From Ananas comosus (lineage: Eukaryota; Streptophyta; Magnoliopsida; Poales; Bromeliaceae): a DNA stretch of 64,000 nucleotides. Shown here one piece after another: positions 60,032 through 64,000 of this stretch. Made by a program: the position numbers and the translations under genes. Position 1 is the stretch's first letter, and every line of letters begins with the position of its first letter. Under the pieces are notes generated by a model. It worked only from the letters and a program-made list of their open reading frames with translations. It was not told where the DNA came from and searched no databases. The DNA lies in contig NC_033635.1 of assembly GCF_001540865.1 (NCBI RefSeq), positions 3,802,231 to 3,866,230 of the forward strand. Reading direction: 5' to 3'.

Positions 60032-62055
60032 TTAAAAAATTGTCTTATACTTACGTAAAAGATAACTTAAGTATCATTTTCATTAGTATCCAATGTGCAA
60101 ATTTAGCTTTTCCTTTGATTTGTCCTGTGATAGTGCAAACTAATTTTGTTTTAATATTTAAATATATTAAAATTTTAATTAATTATTAATTTTCAATTGA
60201 AATTAACCTTATCCAATGAATCTAATTGATATTCTCTCGCAAATAAGAAGAAAATAGGTGGATCAAATTTATTAAGTATGACCAAATTCTAATAATGAAT
60301 GAATAACCAGCAAAAAAAACATACAAAAATTATATGAATTATATAAATTATTTTGAATCAGCTATCCAACTTTTCAAAATTTTAATTTTATCATCAAACT
60401 TTTAAATTTATTTAATTTGAATTAGTCAATGACACTTTGACTTTAAAAATTTAAGCAAATTACTTACTTTAATGAATTTGTAATGGTAAGAATGGTATGA
60501 AATATACTAACTAATCTTGTAAATATAAACAGCACATTCAGATTTTAAATTTAAAATATTATTGATTAATTCAAATTAAATAAATTAAAATATTAAATAG
60601 TAAAATTTAAATTTTAATAAATAAAATAGTCAAATCAAAATGGCACTGTTTTCGATACTTAATTATTACTTATTTTACAAGAATCGGATTCTAATTCCTA
60701 TTCCGTTTTAAAATGATGATATTCTAATTTATTTATAATCCAATTTAGTTTTAAATTCTGAATTGCCATTTCAAAGTAAACTACTCAAGACTCTCTCTTG
60801 TGAACACTTTTTTCTCTTTTCCCTTCATTATTCTCCAATTGTTCATTCTGATTTCCATTTCAATAGTAAACGAATTTTTTTTATACGATTCATTGTTCTA
60901 TATTTCATTCCAATGCAATCCAATTCTATATTTCATTCTCATTCCGATAATCAACCAAACATGTATTTACATTGTGGCGAAAAGATGAATTTAGATATTC
61001 CAATGCAAAAAAAAAAAACTTTCAATTTGAAATTTCTGTTTCTTTTTATTGACAAATTGTGCCTACATAGATTGGACTTCTTCGCGAGCATCTCTTCTAT
61101 TTCAAAAAATATCTAAGAAACTGATAAATGAAAGTCTTTTCTATTTATGAAAGTGAAAAATTATTGGGAAAAAGATATATTAGGCTAAATTTTATTTATG
61201 TTATACAAAATATTATATTGATCTATCAACAAGTTAATCATACATACGAAATTTTTAGTGGGGACCAAATTATTTTTAAATTTTTTTATTAATAAATAAA
61301 TAACTTTGCAATGGTAGTAAATTGGATGAAGAGAAGGTCTTGGTTGGTTGATTTTGACGTTCAACTGTTTTTGATCTATTATTGGGATCGCATTATTGTA
61401 ATGATGCACGTGGTAATATTATTAATGTTTAAAAACAATCCACAAAATCGTTTCAAATTTGAATAAATTATTTTTTGGTTTGTAAATCACATTATACAAT
61501 TAACAAATTATTTACAGAGATTAAGGGTGTGTTTAGTTCGCAGGATCTTTGGTGCGAAAGTTGCTTATCTCGTCAAATTGTGACCCATGGAGTTAAAGAT
61601 CAGAAGCCAGTGGTTGAAGCCTTGGAGGCATACGAGTTGTGAGCACTTCTCCGACTTCATGCACGGCGCAAGATCACAACTTCTGCCCTTATCAAAGGCG
61701 AAGTCAAAATTGTGTATGTAGGGATGCCAGTAAGACGGATTCAGAGCAGATTTTCAAAAACTCAAATTTGTCTGCTGAAATCGAAACCCAAATTTGAAAC
61801 TTACATATTTTGAAAATCCATCGTTAAAATCAAGCCCGACAAAAAAATCGAAACTTGAACCCGAACCCAAAAATCCGAAACCGAAAATGATCATTTTTTA
61901 CCAAACTTCAAAATACATCATTCACAAATCTAATTTTTTAATGTACAAATTTAAACACTACATAAAATTCGTGCCATATAATAATAATAACTAAGATTCA
62001 GTTTCGGTAAGGGTTCCAGTTTAGAGTTGAGTCGGATACAAATAAAAAACATGTC
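60032..62055. other. Gene-free AT-rich DNA
   Basis: AT-rich sequence with a probable MITE scrap near 60655-60960 (attccgataatcaaccaaaca) and a Tourist-like start near 61529 (gggtgtgtttagttcgca). No gene recognised. Confidence 0.4.
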
Positions 62056-62157
62056 TTTTTTGAGAGATAGGTAATGCTACCCGCTTCGTTTATTTCATTT
62101 AGAAACCTCGGGTACCAATCACCAAACCCTTTGCCACTTGCGCCAAGGACAGTCGGT
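62056..62157 (-). mobile_element. SINE with internal deletion
   Basis: Flanked by the perfect 16-bp duplication AAATAAAAAACATGTC (62040-62055 and 62158-62173). On the minus strand it has gtccttggcgcaagtggcaa (A-box area), ggtttggtgattggtacccg, then jumps to aaatgaaataaacgaagcgg and the poly(A) tail. The B box and middle (about 50 bases) are missing, so it inserted in, or later suffered, a deleted form. Confidence 0.83.
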
Positions 62158-62429
62158 AAATAAAAAACATGTCAATCTGAATTTATTGGGTTTTCGCTCA
62201 TTATACTCATAAGTGAAACCGTACCCATTTAATATTGATTAAGTTTGCGTCATTTGGTTTCTGATTAGGGTAAAAATCTAGGTAATTATAACCATTGACG
62301 TCCTAGATACACGACTCCAAGCCATTACATGAGTCTCTTTGCTAAATCAGAAGCAAAATTGAATCCTTATATGTAACAATCTGACCTACTAACAATAACA
62401 TCTTATTAGGTCCAAAATCAACCCAAAAT

Positions 62430-62490
62430 GCTTAAAACCCTAAACGAGCTCAAAACTAGTGCTTAAAACCCTAAACAAGCTCAAAACTAG
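62430..62490. repeat. 31-bp tandem duplication
   Basis: Two copies of gcttaaaaccctaaac(g/a)agctcaaaactag. They lie in a region that resembles a degraded LTR (62500-62730). Confidence 0.7.
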
Positions 62491-63419
62491 CGATAATTAC
62501 CGCCTCTTTTCCATCCAATGTGAGACTGTTGTGGTCTTACAGAGTACCCCTATTTAGACTCTAACGTTCTCGTTAAGTTCAAATCCGATCATACACACAT
62601 AGACAATAATTATCAGACAATATGAGATTTTAGAGGAGTCAGATTTTAGAGATGACTCCTGCGAGTTTAAGAAATGATTCCTATCAAACCCGTAGGGTTC
62701 ATAAGATGACTCCCATTAAATTCGTGGTGTAATATTTTGCCCTGCATAATACTTAGCTCTCATATTTTCGGCTAGTATTCAACTCTAATTGACGTAATAT
62801 AATTTGTCCCGCATAGCACTTAGTTTGCACATTTGGCTGGTATTCAACCATGGTACCAAATATATCGATTTAGCTTATTAGCAAATAATTCGTTGGCTCG
62901 AATGGTCCAAAATACTTAAATCCAATTATTCTTACTAACATTCATGGTTTTATGTTTTCAATACAATCCTTTTTTTAATCTGACACGGGACCATTGGGGC
63001 ATTGCATAGAAGTCCTAGAGGGCGACCGATGTAACAACTACTACCTAAGCCTATGAATATAAAAAATTTGATACAAATATTCTAAATTTCTCCTACATGT
63101 GTCAAAAATTATAAATTTTAAAAATCTAACTCAAAGTCGAGTAAAGGTAGATTGCTATTAAACAATGCTATTTGTACACGTATGTTATCGGTATAACATA
63201 GATACCTTAGATTCCCAAAGATTAAGATTTGCTTACTTATCTAATAAAATGTTTTAGATACTAAAAATTAGAAAAAATTTAAAATTCTAGAATCATAAGA
63301 GGTATGATTTACATGAAATTTACATAAAAATAAACGTTCAGAACAGGTCTTTAGATATTGTAAAGCACATGCGGGGGTAAGAATGCAAACGAGATAGATT
63401 TGGGAGCAGACGGGGTCCT

Positions 63420-63877
63420 CACCTTCCGCTTCATTTCTTATCGGATCAGAATGAATTCGGAACAGATTAGTTTTAATCTTATTTTTGATTTTCGATATCC
63501 ACTACTCCATTCTAAATGAGTCAGGATGGAGACGAATCTTAACAGATAGAAGCGGATTCAAAATGAATTATATTTTTAATATTTTTAGTTTTCACTTGCC
63601 TTTCCATTCTTTTTATATATTTTTAGTTTTCATCCGTCATTCTATTCTCACCTTCCGCTCCATTTCTTATCGAATCGGAATGAATTCGGAACAGATTAGT
63701 TTTAATCTTATTTTTGATTTTCGATATCCACTACTCCATTCCAGATGAGTCAGGATGGAGACGAATCTTAACAGATAGAAGCGGATTCAAAATGAATTAC
63801 ATTTTTATATATTTTTAGTTTTCACTTGCCTTTCCATTATTTTTATATATTTTTAGTTTTCATCCGTCATTCTATTC
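63420..63877. repeat. 229-bp tandem duplication
   Basis: Two copies beginning caccttccgct at about 63420 and 63649, each containing gaattcggaacagattag and ttttagttttcatccgtcat. Copies are about 95% identical. No coding function. Confidence 0.8.
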
Positions 63878-64000
63878 GACGTGGATAAGGACGAAAGCCC
63901 CATCAATCTTAATAATCAAAAATTCAAAAAGAGTCTATGGATAGAACCTCATAAAAGAACCAACAAATTGCAATCCCTGTGGTATCTAAGTTCTCCCTTA

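Overview
The window is nuclear DNA of a flowering plant, most likely a monocot. Genes are split by GT-AG introns, the intergenic DNA is AT-rich and full of small transposons, and the last exon of the first gene is extremely GC-rich, a pattern typical of commelinid monocots. The species cannot be proven from sequence alone; a bromeliad such as pineapple is a guess. There are two N runs (26593-26614, 37622-37641) and four single-N joins (5665, 15271, 16475, 59694), so this is a draft scaffold.

Four protein genes could be reconstructed exon by exon, each with an intact reading frame through all splice junctions. On the plus strand, 8010-9532 encodes a HOOKLESS1-like GNAT acetyltransferase (3 exons, 427 aa). 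On the minus strand follow an NPH3/RPT2-like BTB protein (17760-22409, 4 coding exons, 622 aa), the spindle-checkpoint WD40 protein BUB3 (41981-46369, 9 exons, 341 aa) and a vacuolar sorting receptor (51066-56879, 12 exons, 641 aa). They act in unrelated processes (hormone/light growth response, phototropin-type signalling, mitosis/phragmoplast, vacuolar cargo sorting). Eukaryotic neighbours imply no operon.

Region by region: 1-7.8 kb is repeat DNA with a SINE, hairpin MITEs, two GC islands and the HLS1-like promoter. 9.5-17.7 kb holds MITEs, two SINE copies and a 2.4-kb MULE-type element with a 10-bp target duplication. 22.4-28 kb is the NPH3-like 5' region plus a dense cluster of foldback MITEs in TA microsatellites. 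28-41.6 kb has no recognisable gene but carries a LINE 3' fragment, two inverted Tourist-like MITEs, a CACTA-like element with an apparent captured exon, a cluster of a second hairpin MITE family and a possible Helitron. 46.6-50.8 kb, between BUB3 and the receptor, holds a SINE nested in a MITE, a 180-bp tandem duplication and a 2.1-kb foldback element whose arms contain an inverted minisatellite. 57-64 kb is repeats only, including a small hAT-like element nested in a foldback MITE.

The most unusual signal is a set of foldback MITEs sharing one architecture: a short outer end, then an exchangeable self-complementary hairpin cassette, then one of at least two conserved interiors, nearly always bordered by (TA)n. 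A tRNA-derived SINE family with exact target duplications, and a LINE 3' end that shares its tail, are also clear.
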